64,000 nt of DNA from Parvibaculum sp049671045. GTDB lineage: Bacteria; Pseudomonadota; Alphaproteobacteria; Parvibaculales; Parvibaculaceae. Shown piece by piece: positions 17,229 to 25,165 of this stretch (position 1 is the stretch's first letter; every line of letters begins with the position of its first letter). The translations under genes and the position numbers were made by a program. Below the pieces are notes generated by a model that saw only the letters and a program-made list of their open reading frames with translations, made no database searches and was not told where the DNA came from. The DNA lies in NCBI RefSeq assembly GCF_049671045.1, contig NZ_JBATUH010000015.1, positions 1-64,000 of the forward strand, read 5' to 3'.

Positions 17229-18551
17229 ATGACTGACGTGCCGACAGGCGGGCAAGGCCGCACTGTTCTCGACCGCTTCTTCCAGCTCGCGGAGAACCGC
17301 AGCAGCATCCGCACCGAGGTTCTGGCCGGCGTCACCACTTACCTCGCCATGGCCTATATCATCTTCGTCAATCCGGCGATCCTGTCCGGCGCGGGCATGG
17401 ATTTCGGCGCCGTCTTCGTCGCCACCTGCCTTGCCGCCGCGATCAGTACGCTGATCATGGGCCTTTATGCGAACTATCCCGTGGCGCTCGCTCCCGGCAT
17501 GGGGCTCAACGCCTATTTCGTCTTCGTCGCCGTGCCGGAACTCGGCGGCGACTGGCGCGTGGCGCTCGGCTGCGTGTTTCTTTCAGGCGTGCTCTTTCTC
17601 GCCCTCTCGCTTTCGCCGCTGCGGGAATGGCTCATCAATTCGATCCCTCGCTCGCTCAAAAGCGCAATAGCGACCGGCATCGGCTTCTTCCTCGCGCTGA
17701 TTGGGCTCAAGAACGCAGGCATCGTCGTCGCCGATCCGTCAACGCTCGTGACCATGGGCAAGCTCACCCAGCCCGCCCTCTTCGCCGCCGCTGGCTTCGT
17801 CGTGCTGGCGGCGCTCCAGGCGCGGCGCGTGCCCGGCGCCATCATCATTTCCATTCTCGCGGTCACGGCCGCGGCCATAGCACTCGGATATCAGCCGTTC
17901 GCGGGTATTGCGTCGGCGCCGCCCTCCCTCGCCCCGACCTTCCTGCAAATGGACCTCTCCGGCGCGATCAGGGCGGGCTTCGTCACCATCGTCTTCGTCT
18001 TTCTGCTCGTCGACATTCTCGACACGGCGGGCACGCTCGTCAGCGTCGCCGACCGCGCGAACATGCTCGATGCGGAAGGACGCCTGCCGCGTCTGCGCAA
18101 GGCGATGGTCGCCGATTCCTCCGCGAGCATCATCGGCGCGATGCTCGGCACATCGACGACGACGAGCTATATCGAAAGCGCCGCGGGCGTCGATGCCGGC
18201 GGGCGCACGGGGCTCACCGCCGTTGTGGTGGGGCTGCTCTTCATCGCGAGCCTCTTTCTCGCGCCGCTCGCTGAGGCCGTGCCGATCTATGCGACGGCGC
18301 CCGCGCTTCTCTTCGTCGCCTGCCTCATGGCACGGAGCCTCGCCGATATCGCATGGGACGATGTGACGGAGGCAGTTCCTGCCGTCGTCATGGCGCTTGC
18401 CATCCCGCTGACCTTTTCCATCGCCAGCGGAATCGGCATCGGCATCCTCACCTACGTTGCCGTCAAGGTGCTGGCGGGACGGCCGCGCGAAGTGAACGGC
18501 GCCGTGCTCCTCATCGCGGTTGCTTTCGCGATCAAGCTCGCCTTGCAATGA
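17229..18551 (+). CDS. NCS2/AzgA-family purine permease
   Basis: A 440-residue inner-membrane permease of the AzgA (guanine/hypoxanthine/adenine) branch of the NCS2 family. The N-terminus reads FFQLAENRSSIRTEVLAGVT then TYLAMAYIIFVNPAILSGAG, typical of AzgA proteins, and LGTSTTTSYIESAAGVDAGG is the conserved substrate-site segment. About a dozen hydrophobic segments are present. The ATG at 17229 has GGAGGG six bases upstream; the same frame is open far upstream but without family similarity. It is the only plus-strand protein gene between base 1 and 37 kb. Import of purine bases is likely; the exact base is not decidable. Confidence 0.92.
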   Translation: MTDVPTGGQGRTVLDRFFQLAENRSSIRTEVLAGVTTYLAMAYIIFVNPAILSGAGMDFGAVFVATCLAAAISTLIMGLYANYPVALAPGMGLNAYFVFVAVPELGGDWRVALGCVFLSGVLFLALSLSPLREWLINSIPRSLKSAIATGIGFFLALIGLKNAGIVVADPSTLVTMGKLTQPALFAAAGFVVLAALQARRVPGAIIISILAVTAAAIALGYQPFAGIASAPPSLAPTFLQMDLSGAIRAGFVTIVFVFLLVDILDTAGTLVSVADRANMLDAEGRLPRLRKAMVADSSASIIGAMLGTSTTTSYIESAAGVDAGGRTGLTAVVVGLLFIASLFLAPLAEAVPIYATAPALLFVACLMARSLADIAWDDVTEAVPAVVMALAIPLTFSIASGIGIGILTYVAVKVLAGRPREVNGAVLLIAVAFAIKLALQ

Positions 18552-18599
18552 AGCGCAAGAGACATCGCGATACTGATTCCTGAAATTGCGCCAAAAGCG

Positions 18600-18617
18600 A
18601 TTTTCTCATGAGAAAAT
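18600..18617. promoter_or_regulatory. 18-bp perfect palindrome upstream of sRNA promoter
   Basis: ATTTTCTCATGAGAAAAT is a perfect 18-base dyad, 49 bases after the permease stop and 3 bases before the -35 hexamer of the small-RNA promoter. As DNA it could be an operator. As RNA it would be a weak hairpin at the permease 3' end followed by only TTTC. Position next to the promoter favours an operator. Confidence 0.5.
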
Positions 18618-18620
18618 TTC

Positions 18621-18649
18621 GTGACACGCTCAAGATGCGTAGTTATAGT
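18621..18649 (+). promoter_or_regulatory. Sigma70-type promoter for candidate small RNA
   Basis: GTGACA (18621-18626) and TATAGT (18644-18649) are 17 bases apart. No protein gene follows on this strand; instead an intrinsic terminator lies about 140 bases downstream. Predicted start near 18656. Confidence 0.6.
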
Positions 18650-18655
18650 GCTCAC

Positions 18656-18796
18656 AACAAAGGGGACGGCGCGGAAAGCGCGGCCCAAGTTTAGGGAGGG
18701 AACGCTGACTGCGGTGGCGACACAATGCCGCCGGAGGCGCGACAAAGAGGGAACACTCATCAAGCAAGGCCACGAAAGTGGACCTTGCTTTTTTTT
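18656..18796 (+). ncRNA. Candidate small RNA, about 141 nt
   Basis: Supported by a good promoter upstream, a strong intrinsic terminator downstream and no convincing reading frame between them. Predicted helices are GCGC-GGAAA-GCGC near 18670, a GGTGGC/GCCGCC stem-loop near 18715-18735, and the terminator stem. The octamer GAGGGAAC occurs twice (18696-18703 and 18747-18754) in stretches that look unpaired, which could be interaction sites. I compared it mentally with 6S, SRP, tmRNA and RNase P signatures and none fits. It lies in the insert between DUF1467 and proS. The 5' end is inferred from the promoter. Confidence 0.55.
18762..18796 (+). terminator. Intrinsic terminator of candidate small RNA
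   Basis: AAGCAAGG-CCAC-GAAA-GTGG-A-CCTTGCTT followed by a run of eight T. Twelve base pairs with one bulged A and a stable GAAA loop make this a textbook plus-strand terminator. The DUF1467 gene ends 56 bases further on the opposite strand. Confidence 0.85.
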
Positions 18797-18852
18797 GTCC
18801 GCAGTTTCGCTTTTGCTGTCTCTGCTTCGCGCGTCCGAGGCGGCGGCGAAGC

Positions 18853-19155
18853 TCAGTTCGCCGGCTGGCCGTCGGTGGGGCCGTACCAGTCGTGGAGTTC
18901 CGGCAGGAAAGGGATGCTGTCGAAGCTGATCGGCTGATAGGTGTAGATATAGGCGACGACGCACCAGAGAACGGCGGCGATGATCGTCGTGATCAGCGCC
19001 TTGCGGAGGAGCCGCGGACGAACGGGCGCGCTCGCATCCGTCCCGTCGGTAACGGCGCCCTCCTCATGCTGCGAAACGATGCCCCAGGGCAGCACGGCAA
19101 ACAGCACCGTCCACCAGATGACGAGGTAGATCGCAAGTCCTGCCGTCAAAGTCAT
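18853..19155 (-). CDS. DUF1467 small membrane protein
   Basis: A 100-residue protein with two membrane segments (LAIYLVIWWTVLFAVLPWGI near the N-terminus and ALITTIIAAVLWCVVAYIYT later) and a charged linker containing EEGAV and RPRLLRKA. This pattern is the DUF1467 family, found widely in alphaproteobacteria beside mce and proS. Its function is unknown. It is 39 bases after mce on the same strand and is probably the last gene of the nuo-birA-rnj-mce chain here. Confidence 0.85.
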   Translation of the reverse strand: MTLTAGLAIYLVIWWTVLFAVLPWGIVSQHEEGAVTDGTDASAPVRPRLLRKALITTIIAAVLWCVVAYIYTYQPISFDSIPFLPELHDWYGPTDGQPAN

Positions 19156-19194
19156 GCTGTCACCTCAGGCAAGCGCGCCCCGGGGCCTTTGGCC

Positions 19195-19599
19195 TCAGGC
19201 CTGCTCCAGTTCGACCAGCGTACCGAAAAGATCCTTCGGGTGCAGAAAAACGACCGGCTTTCCATGCGCGCCGATCTTCGGCTTGCCCGTTCCAGTAATG
19301 GTGATGCCTTCGGCATTCACGCGCTCGCAGGCCGCGTTGATGTCGTCCACCTCGATGCAGATATGGTGGATGCCGCCCTTCGGGTTCTTGGCGAGGAAGC
19401 CGGCGATGGGCGAGTCTTCGCCCAGAGGCTCCAGAAGCTCGAGCTTGGTGTTGCCGAGATCGACGAAGACGGTCGTGACGCCGTGATCGGGCTGCGGCAC
19501 CGCCTCCGACACTTTCGCCCCGAACTTCTTGCGATACATGTCGCCGGCCGCGCGAACGTCGGGAACCGCAATCGCAACATGGTTGAGCTGACCGAGCAT
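19195..19599 (-). CDS. mce: Methylmalonyl-CoA epimerase
   Basis: A 134-residue vicinal-oxygen-chelate protein that interconverts (S)- and (R)-methylmalonyl-CoA in propionate use. Motifs include LNHVAIAVPDV with the first metal His, KLELLEPLGEDSPIAGFL with the Glu, and GGIHHICIEVDDI with a further metal-binding His. Length and the LEPLGEDSPI motif distinguish it from other VOC proteins. A GAGAGG site precedes the ATG. It lies between rnj and DUF1467. Confidence 0.93.
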   Translation of the reverse strand: MLGQLNHVAIAVPDVRAAGDMYRKKFGAKVSEAVPQPDHGVTTVFVDLGNTKLELLEPLGEDSPIAGFLAKNPKGGIHHICIEVDDINAACERVNAEGITITGTGKPKIGAHGKPVVFLHPKDLFGTLVELEQA

Positions 19600-19672
19600 G
19601 GATGCCTCTCTATCCGAAGGATGAATTTCGTTGGTTCATGTTTAGAGCGGCTCAAAGCTGTGGGCAAGCACC

Positions 19673-21361
19673 CTAGATCCGGATCACCGCGACCTCGACC
19701 TGGGCCTTCTTGCCCCATTCGCGCCTGAGCGCCCCCCGGACGGCCCGCCGCAGAAGCTCCGCGACCGCATCATCGTCGCCTCGCCGCTTGGGCGGCAGTC
19801 GGTCCAGCGCCGCGTCGATCGCGTCGAGCGCACAATCCTCGAAGCTGACGCCGTGCCCATCTTCCTCCGGCAGGCCCATCAGCCGCACCTGAGGGTCGCC
19901 CCTCACCTTTCCGTCCCTGTCGAGCACGAGGCTGACGAAGACCGCCCCCGCAAAGGCGAGCTTGCGGCGCTCCTGAACGGCGCCCTCATGGGCATCTATC
20001 AGCACGTCGCCGTCGAGATAGAGGCGGCCCGCCGGCGCCTCGTCTATGACCTCGGCGGGTCCCGGCGCGAGGCGCAGCATGAGGCCGTTTCGCAGCACCA
20101 CCGCTTCGGGCACCTGAAGCTCGCGCGCGAGCACGGCGTGCTCGGCGATGTGACGCGCCTCGCCATGCACGGGCACGGCCACTTGCGGCCTCACCCATTG
20201 ATACATTCGGGCAAGTTCGTCCCTGCACGGATGGCCCGAGACGTGAACGAAATGATCCCGCTCGGTGATGACGCGAATACCCCGCTCGGCAAGCCGGTTC
20301 TGGAGGTCGAAAATCGACGCCTCATTGCCGGGAATGATGCGCGAGGAAAAGATGACCGCATCGCCTTCCGAAAGCGCGATGTTGGGATGCGTGTCCTCGA
20401 CGATGCGGGCAAGCGCCGCGCGCGGCTCGCCCTGGCTGCCGGTGCAGAGATAGAGGACCTTGTCGCGCGGGAAGTAGCCGGCATCGTGTTCCGTGAGGAA
20501 GGGCGGCAGATCGGCGAGATAGCCCGCGTCCTGCGCCGCGCCGACGACGCGGAACATGGAGCGCCCGACCAGCACGACGCGGCGGTCGCATGCGGCTGCC
20601 GCCTTGGCGATGCTCTCGAGCCGCGCGACATTGGAGGCGAAGGTCGTCACCGCGACGCGCTGCGGGCAGGCGCGGATGACTTCGACGAGGCTCTTGGCGA
20701 CATCGGCCTCGGAGCCGGAGCTGCCGGGCGAAAACACATTGGTCGAATCGCAGACGATGGCGCGCACGCCCTCGTCGCCTATTTCGGTAAGGCGCTTCAC
20801 ATCCATCTCGTCGCCGACCAGCGGGTCGGGGTCGATCTTCCAGTCGCCTGTGTGAAGCACGAGACCGAGCGGCGTGCGGATCGCGAGCGCGTTGGGCTCG
20901 GGGATCGAGTGCGTCAGCGTCACGAGTTCGATGTCGAAGGGCCCGAGCGCGAAACGGCTGCCGAGCGGCACGACATTCATCGGCACATCGTTCTCGATGC
21001 CCTCTTCGATGAGCTTCGCGCGCACGAGCGTCGCCGTGAATGGCGTCGCGTAAACGGGGCATCGCAGCCTGGGCCAGAGATGCGCGACGGCACCTATGTG
21101 ATCCTCATGCGCATGAGTGAGCACGATGCCGAGAAGCTCGTCGCGCCGCTCCTCGATGAAGGCCGGGTCCGGCATGATGAGATCGACGCCCGGCGTGCGC
21201 TCATCGCCGAAAGTGACGCCGAGATCGACGATGATCCATTTGCGGTCGTCCTCGGGCCCGAAGCCGTAGAGATTCAGATTCATTCCGATCTCGCCCGTGC
21301 CGCCAAGCGGCAGGAAGACGAGTTCGTCCCGATGCGTCGATCGTCGTTCTGCGGAAGCCAT
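19673..21361 (-). CDS. rnj: Ribonuclease J
   Basis: RNase J is a metallo-beta-lactamase/beta-CASP nuclease with 5'-3' exonuclease and endonuclease activity in RNA decay and rRNA maturation. The 562-residue protein has FLPLGGTGEIGMNLNLYGFG at the start, the metal motif THAHEDHIGAV near residue 75, and HVSGHPCRDELARMYQWVRP in the beta-CASP region. A C-terminal domain follows. Start ATG 21361 gives the conserved N-terminus; 38 further upstream codons are unlike the family. The gene begins 10 bases after birA ends. Confidence 0.95.
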   Translation of the reverse strand: MASAERRSTHRDELVFLPLGGTGEIGMNLNLYGFGPEDDRKWIIVDLGVTFGDERTPGVDLIMPDPAFIEERRDELLGIVLTHAHEDHIGAVAHLWPRLRCPVYATPFTATLVRAKLIEEGIENDVPMNVVPLGSRFALGPFDIELVTLTHSIPEPNALAIRTPLGLVLHTGDWKIDPDPLVGDEMDVKRLTEIGDEGVRAIVCDSTNVFSPGSSGSEADVAKSLVEVIRACPQRVAVTTFASNVARLESIAKAAAACDRRVVLVGRSMFRVVGAAQDAGYLADLPPFLTEHDAGYFPRDKVLYLCTGSQGEPRAALARIVEDTHPNIALSEGDAVIFSSRIIPGNEASIFDLQNRLAERGIRVITERDHFVHVSGHPCRDELARMYQWVRPQVAVPVHGEARHIAEHAVLARELQVPEAVVLRNGLMLRLAPGPAEVIDEAPAGRLYLDGDVLIDAHEGAVQERRKLAFAGAVFVSLVLDRDGKVRGDPQVRLMGLPEEDGHGVSFEDCALDAIDAALDRLPPKRRGDDDAVAELLRRAVRGALRREWGKKAQVEVAVIRI

Positions 21362-21371
21362 GTCTGACAAA

Positions 21372-22139
21372 CTAGTGCGAAGCGGTGCGGAAGAACACAT
21401 CTCCCGCAGCAATCTTTCTGATTTCACCCGATGGAAGGCGCACATCGAGCGCGCCGTCGGGCGCAAGGCCGACAAAGACGCCCTCGAAGGTCTCGTCCAC
21501 CAGCCTCACCGTGACGGGGCCTCCAAGGCCCGCGGCGCGCGCGAGCCACGCCTCTCGGATCGCCGCGAAGCCCTGCACCTCGTTCCATTGCCGGAGGCGA
21601 CGATCGAATGCGGCGGCCAGAAACTCGAGCGCGCGCTCGGGCGTGACATCGGCAAGGCCGAGCGCCGCGAGCGAGGTGGCCGGATATTCGACGTTATCGG
21701 GATAGCGCGCGAGATTGATGCCGATACCTATCGCAAGCCAGGCAAGTTCGCTGCCCGCGATGCCGGACGATTCCAGCAGGATGCCCGCGAGCTTGCGGCC
21801 ATCATGCAGAAGATCGTTCGGCCATTTGAGCTTGAGGCCCGGACGCAGCGGTGGCGGCAGAAGCGCGTCGACCGCGTCATGCACCGCAAGCGCGGCGACG
21901 AAGGAAAGCTCCGCCGCCTTGCGCGGCCCCACCTGCGGGCGCAGGAACAGCGTTCCCATGAAGTTGCCGCTGGGTGAGACCCATTCCCGGCCACGCCTGC
22001 CGCGCCCTGCCGTCTGACGCTCGGCCGTGATCCAGATGGGCCCCGGCACACCCGCATCGCCGAGGCGTCGCGCTTCCTCATTCGTGCTGTCGATCTCCGC
22101 GAAAGCGCGGAGCGAGTAGCCTTGCGGAAGCGCGACCAC
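21372..22139 (-). CDS. birA: Biotin--[acetyl-CoA-carboxylase] ligase, lacking DNA-binding domain
   Basis: BirA adenylates biotin and transfers it to the biotin carrier protein of acetyl-CoA carboxylase. The 255-residue product has TAERQTAGRGRRGREWVSP, the biotin/ATP loop, then KWPNDLLHDGRKLAGILLES, the catalytic-lysine region. There is no N-terminal helix-turn-helix, so it is the monofunctional class and cannot repress a bio operon as E. coli BirA does. I place the start at GTG 22139, four bases after the nuoN stop; a TTG at 22181 inside nuoN is the alternative. Its position after nuoN recurs in alphaproteobacteria. Confidence 0.93.
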   Translation of the reverse strand: MVALPQGYSLRAFAEIDSTNEEARRLGDAGVPGPIWITAERQTAGRGRRGREWVSPSGNFMGTLFLRPQVGPRKAAELSFVAALAVHDAVDALLPPPLRPGLKLKWPNDLLHDGRKLAGILLESSGIAGSELAWLAIGIGINLARYPDNVEYPATSLAALGLADVTPERALEFLAAAFDRRLRQWNEVQGFAAIREAWLARAAGLGGPVTVRLVDETFEGVFVGLAPDGALDVRLPSGEIRKIAAGDVFFRTASH

Positions 22140-22143
22140 GGGA

Positions 22144-23598
22144 TCAGGGCAGCAGAGCGGCAGCGGCCGCCTGCGCCCCAACGAGCAAGGGAGCCGGGTA
22201 GACGAAATAGAACAGCGTGAAGAGCCCCGTCAGGCCGAGCACGACGCTGATCTCGCCCGGAACCGGCCTCTCGAAGGCCGGCGCCGGTTCGTCGAAATAC
22301 ATGACCTTGATGACGCGCAGATAGTAGTAGGCGCCGACCACGCTGGAGAGCACGCCGATGACGGACAGGCCGTAGAGCCCCGCTTTGATCGCCGCCATGA
22401 AGACGTAGAACTTGGCGAAGAAGCCCGCGAGCGGCGGTATGCCGGCAAGCGAGAACATCAGCATGGCCATGAAGAAGGCCACCAGCGGCTGGCTGCGGGA
22501 AAGCCCGGCAAGATCGTTGATCCCCTCGACCTGCTCCCCGTCGGGGCGCCGCATGGCGATGATGCAGCAGAAGACACCCGCATACATCACCACATAGATC
22601 ACGAGATAGAGGAGGATGCCGCGAACGCCCTCGGTCGTGCCGGCCGCGAGACCGACCAGCGCATAGCCCATATGGCCGATGGAGCTGTAGGCCATCATGC
22701 GCTTGATGTTGGGCTGGCCGATGGCGGCGAAGGCGCCGAGGATCATCGAGGCGATCGAGATGAAGACGACGATCTGCTGCCACTGCGCCATGATGCCGGG
22801 GAGAGCGACGAAGAGCACGCGGAGCGTCAGCGCCATGGCCGCCACCTTGGGCGCGCCCGCGATGAAGAAGGTCACGGGCGTCGGCGCGCCTTCATAGACG
22901 TCCGGCGTCCACATATGGAAGGGCACGGCCGAGATCTTGAAGGCCAGCGCCGCCATGATGAAGACGAGGCCGAAGATGAGGCCGATCGACTTGTTCTCCG
23001 AACCGATGGCCGTGGCGATCGTGTTGAAATCGACGCTGCCGGTGAAACCGTAGACGAGCGAGCAGCCATAGAGCATGAGGCCCGAGGAGAGCGCGCCCAG
23101 CACGAAATATTTGAGGCCCGCCTCGCTCGACCGCGCGGAATCGCGGTTGAAGGCCGCGATCACATAGATCGCGAGGCTTTGCAGCTCGATGCCGAGATAG
23201 AGACCGATGAGGCTGTTGGCCGAAACCATCAGCATCATGCCGAGAGCCGCGAGCGCCATGAGGATCGGGAATTCGAACCGATCCATGTTCTCGCGCCGGA
23301 TGAACGTCACCGACATGATGACGCCGAATCCCGCGCCAAGCAGGACAAGCAGCTTGATGAAGCGCGTGAACGGATCGATGACGAACATGCCGCCAAAGGT
23401 GCTGGTCTTGATGTCGCCCTGCCCCAGTATCAGGGCGGCGATGGCGATGAAGAGCACGACCACGGCATAGGAAATGGCGCGTGTCGGGCTCTCCTTGCGG
23501 AAGACGCCGAGCATGAGCAGCAGCATCGCGCCCGCAGCGAGCACGATCTCGGGAATGGCGGGGCCGAAAGCCGGCAAGGTCGAAGCAGCGGTTTCCAT
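22144..23598 (-). CDS. nuoN: NADH-quinone oxidoreductase subunit N
   Basis: An antiporter-like proton-pumping membrane subunit of complex I. The 484-residue product has about 14 hydrophobic segments. LFIAGAPKVAAMALTLR-type sequence (FFIAGAPKVAAMALTLRVLF) carries the key transmembrane lysine and SSIGHMGYALVGLAAG is a family motif. I use ATG 23598; a TTG three codons earlier is less likely. Last of the 14 nuo genes and followed immediately by birA. Confidence 0.96.
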   Translation of the reverse strand: METAASTLPAFGPAIPEIVLAAGAMLLLMLGVFRKESPTRAISYAVVVLFIAIAALILGQGDIKTSTFGGMFVIDPFTRFIKLLVLLGAGFGVIMSVTFIRRENMDRFEFPILMALAALGMMLMVSANSLIGLYLGIELQSLAIYVIAAFNRDSARSSEAGLKYFVLGALSSGLMLYGCSLVYGFTGSVDFNTIATAIGSENKSIGLIFGLVFIMAALAFKISAVPFHMWTPDVYEGAPTPVTFFIAGAPKVAAMALTLRVLFVALPGIMAQWQQIVVFISIASMILGAFAAIGQPNIKRMMAYSSIGHMGYALVGLAAGTTEGVRGILLYLVIYVVMYAGVFCCIIAMRRPDGEQVEGINDLAGLSRSQPLVAFFMAMLMFSLAGIPPLAGFFAKFYVFMAAIKAGLYGLSVIGVLSSVVGAYYYLRVIKVMYFDEPAPAFERPVPGEISVVLGLTGLFTLFYFVYPAPLLVGAQAAAAALLP

Positions 23599-23620
23599 CG
23601 AATTCAATCCTGGCTTTCCC

Positions 23621-25165
23621 TTATCGGCCCGCGATCAGGCGCGCGGCGTCCGCCACGCCCTGCCCGGCCTCGGCTATTCTGTGCGCCTCCACGGCCGCCG
23701 TGTAGTTCGCAATCAGATGCTCCACCGACGCGGCCGTCACGTCGAAGACCGGCGCCGGATAGACGCCGAAGAAGATGGTGGCAATGATCAGCGGAAGCAG
23801 CGTCACCACTTCGCGCCGGTTGAGATCGAGAATGTTCTTCAGCGTCTCCTTCTCGAGCTTGCCGAAAACGATGCGCTTGTAGAGGTAGAGCGCATAGCAG
23901 GCCGAGAGGATCACACCCGTCGCGGCGATGAAGGCCACATAGGTGTTGATGCGGAAGGTTCCGACGATCGTCAGGAATTCGCCGACAAAGCCGCTGGTGC
24001 CCGGCAGGCCGACATTGGCCATGGTGAAAATGAGAAAGGCAGCGGCATAGAGGGGCATGCGGTTCACAAGGCCGCCATAGGCCTCGATGTCGCGCGTATG
24101 CATCCGGTCATAGATCACGCCGACGCAGAGGAAGAGCGCGCCCGAAACCCAGCCATGGCTCAGCATCTGGAAGATGCCGCCCTGCACGCCCTGCTGCGTC
24201 GCTGCGAAGATGCCCATGGTCACGAAGCCCATATGCGCAACCGACGAATAGGCGATGAGCTTCTTCATGTCCTCCTGCACCATCGCCACAAGCGAGGTGT
24301 AGACGATGGCGACGACGCTCAGGGTGAAGACGAGCGGCGCGAACTCGGCGGAAGCCACCGGGAACATCGGGAGCGAGAAGCGCAGGAAGCCGTAGCCGCC
24401 CATCTTGAGCAGGATGCCCGCAAGGATGACCGAGCCGGCCGTCGGCGCCTCGACGTGCGCGTCGGGAAGCCATGTATGCACCGGCCACATCGGCATCTTG
24501 ACCGCGAAGGACGCGAAGAAGGCGAGCCATAGCCATGTCTGCATGCGCGAGGAGAAGTCATGCGCGAGCAGCGTCGGAATGTCGGTCGTGCCCGCATCCC
24601 AATACATCGCCATGATGGCGAGCAGCATCAGCACCGAGCCGAGCAGCGTGTAGAGGAAGAACTTGAACGTCGCATAGATGCGCCGCTTGCCGCCCCAGAT
24701 GCCGATGATGAGGAACATCGGGATGAGGCCGCCCTCGAAGAAGAGATAGAAGACCACGAGATCGAGCGCGCAGAACACGCCGATCATCAGCGTCTCGAGA
24801 ACGAGGAACGCGATCATGTATTCGCGCACGCGCGTCTCGATCGAGTTCCAGCTCGCCAGGATGCAGGCGGGCATGAGGAACGTCGTGAGGATGACGAACA
24901 GCATCGAAATGCCGTCGACGCCCATGTGATAGTTGATCGCGCCGCCCAGCCATTCCGTCTTCTGAACGAACTGGAAGGCCGGAGTCGAGGCGTCGAAATT
25001 CCGCCAGATATAGAGCGACAGGACGAAGGTGATCAGCGTCGTCCAGAGCGCCGCCCACCTTGCGTTCCGCGCCACGGTCGCTTCGTCGCCACGAAACATA
25101 AGTATCAGCAGCGCACCGACCGACGGCAGAAAGGTGATGAGCGAAAGAATATTTCCGTCGTTCAT
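23621..25165 (-). CDS. nuoM: NADH-quinone oxidoreductase subunit M
   Basis: Antiporter-like subunit of the complex I membrane arm. The 514-residue protein has YLFFEGGLIPMFLIIGIWGG, containing the conserved transmembrane Glu, and PMWPVHTWLPDAHVEAPTAG, the classic NuoM/Mrp motif; YSSVAHMGFVTMGIFA follows. Its ATG overlaps the nuoL stop as TGATG, showing translational coupling. Confidence 0.97.
   Translation of the reverse strand: MNDGNILSLITFLPSVGALLILMFRGDEATVARNARWAALWTTLITFVLSLYIWRNFDASTPAFQFVQKTEWLGGAINYHMGVDGISMLFVILTTFLMPACILASWNSIETRVREYMIAFLVLETLMIGVFCALDLVVFYLFFEGGLIPMFLIIGIWGGKRRIYATFKFFLYTLLGSVLMLLAIMAMYWDAGTTDIPTLLAHDFSSRMQTWLWLAFFASFAVKMPMWPVHTWLPDAHVEAPTAGSVILAGILLKMGGYGFLRFSLPMFPVASAEFAPLVFTLSVVAIVYTSLVAMVQEDMKKLIAYSSVAHMGFVTMGIFAATQQGVQGGIFQMLSHGWVSGALFLCVGVIYDRMHTRDIEAYGGLVNRMPLYAAAFLIFTMANVGLPGTSGFVGEFLTIVGTFRINTYVAFIAATGVILSACYALYLYKRIVFGKLEKETLKNILDLNRREVVTLLPLIIATIFFGVYPAPVFDVTAASVEHLIANYTAAVEAHRIAEAGQGVADAARLIAGR

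Noticed and set aside
18656..18796. Identification of the small RNA as 6S, SRP, tmRNA or RNase P RNA
   Set aside because: The signature elements (long bubble hairpin, GGAAG-type SRP loop, tag reading frame, P4 core) are not seen, so I leave it unnamed.
21362..21475. Longer N-terminus for RNase J
   Set aside because: The 38 extra codons are not like the family and overlap the birA 3' end; ATG 21361 gives the conserved start.
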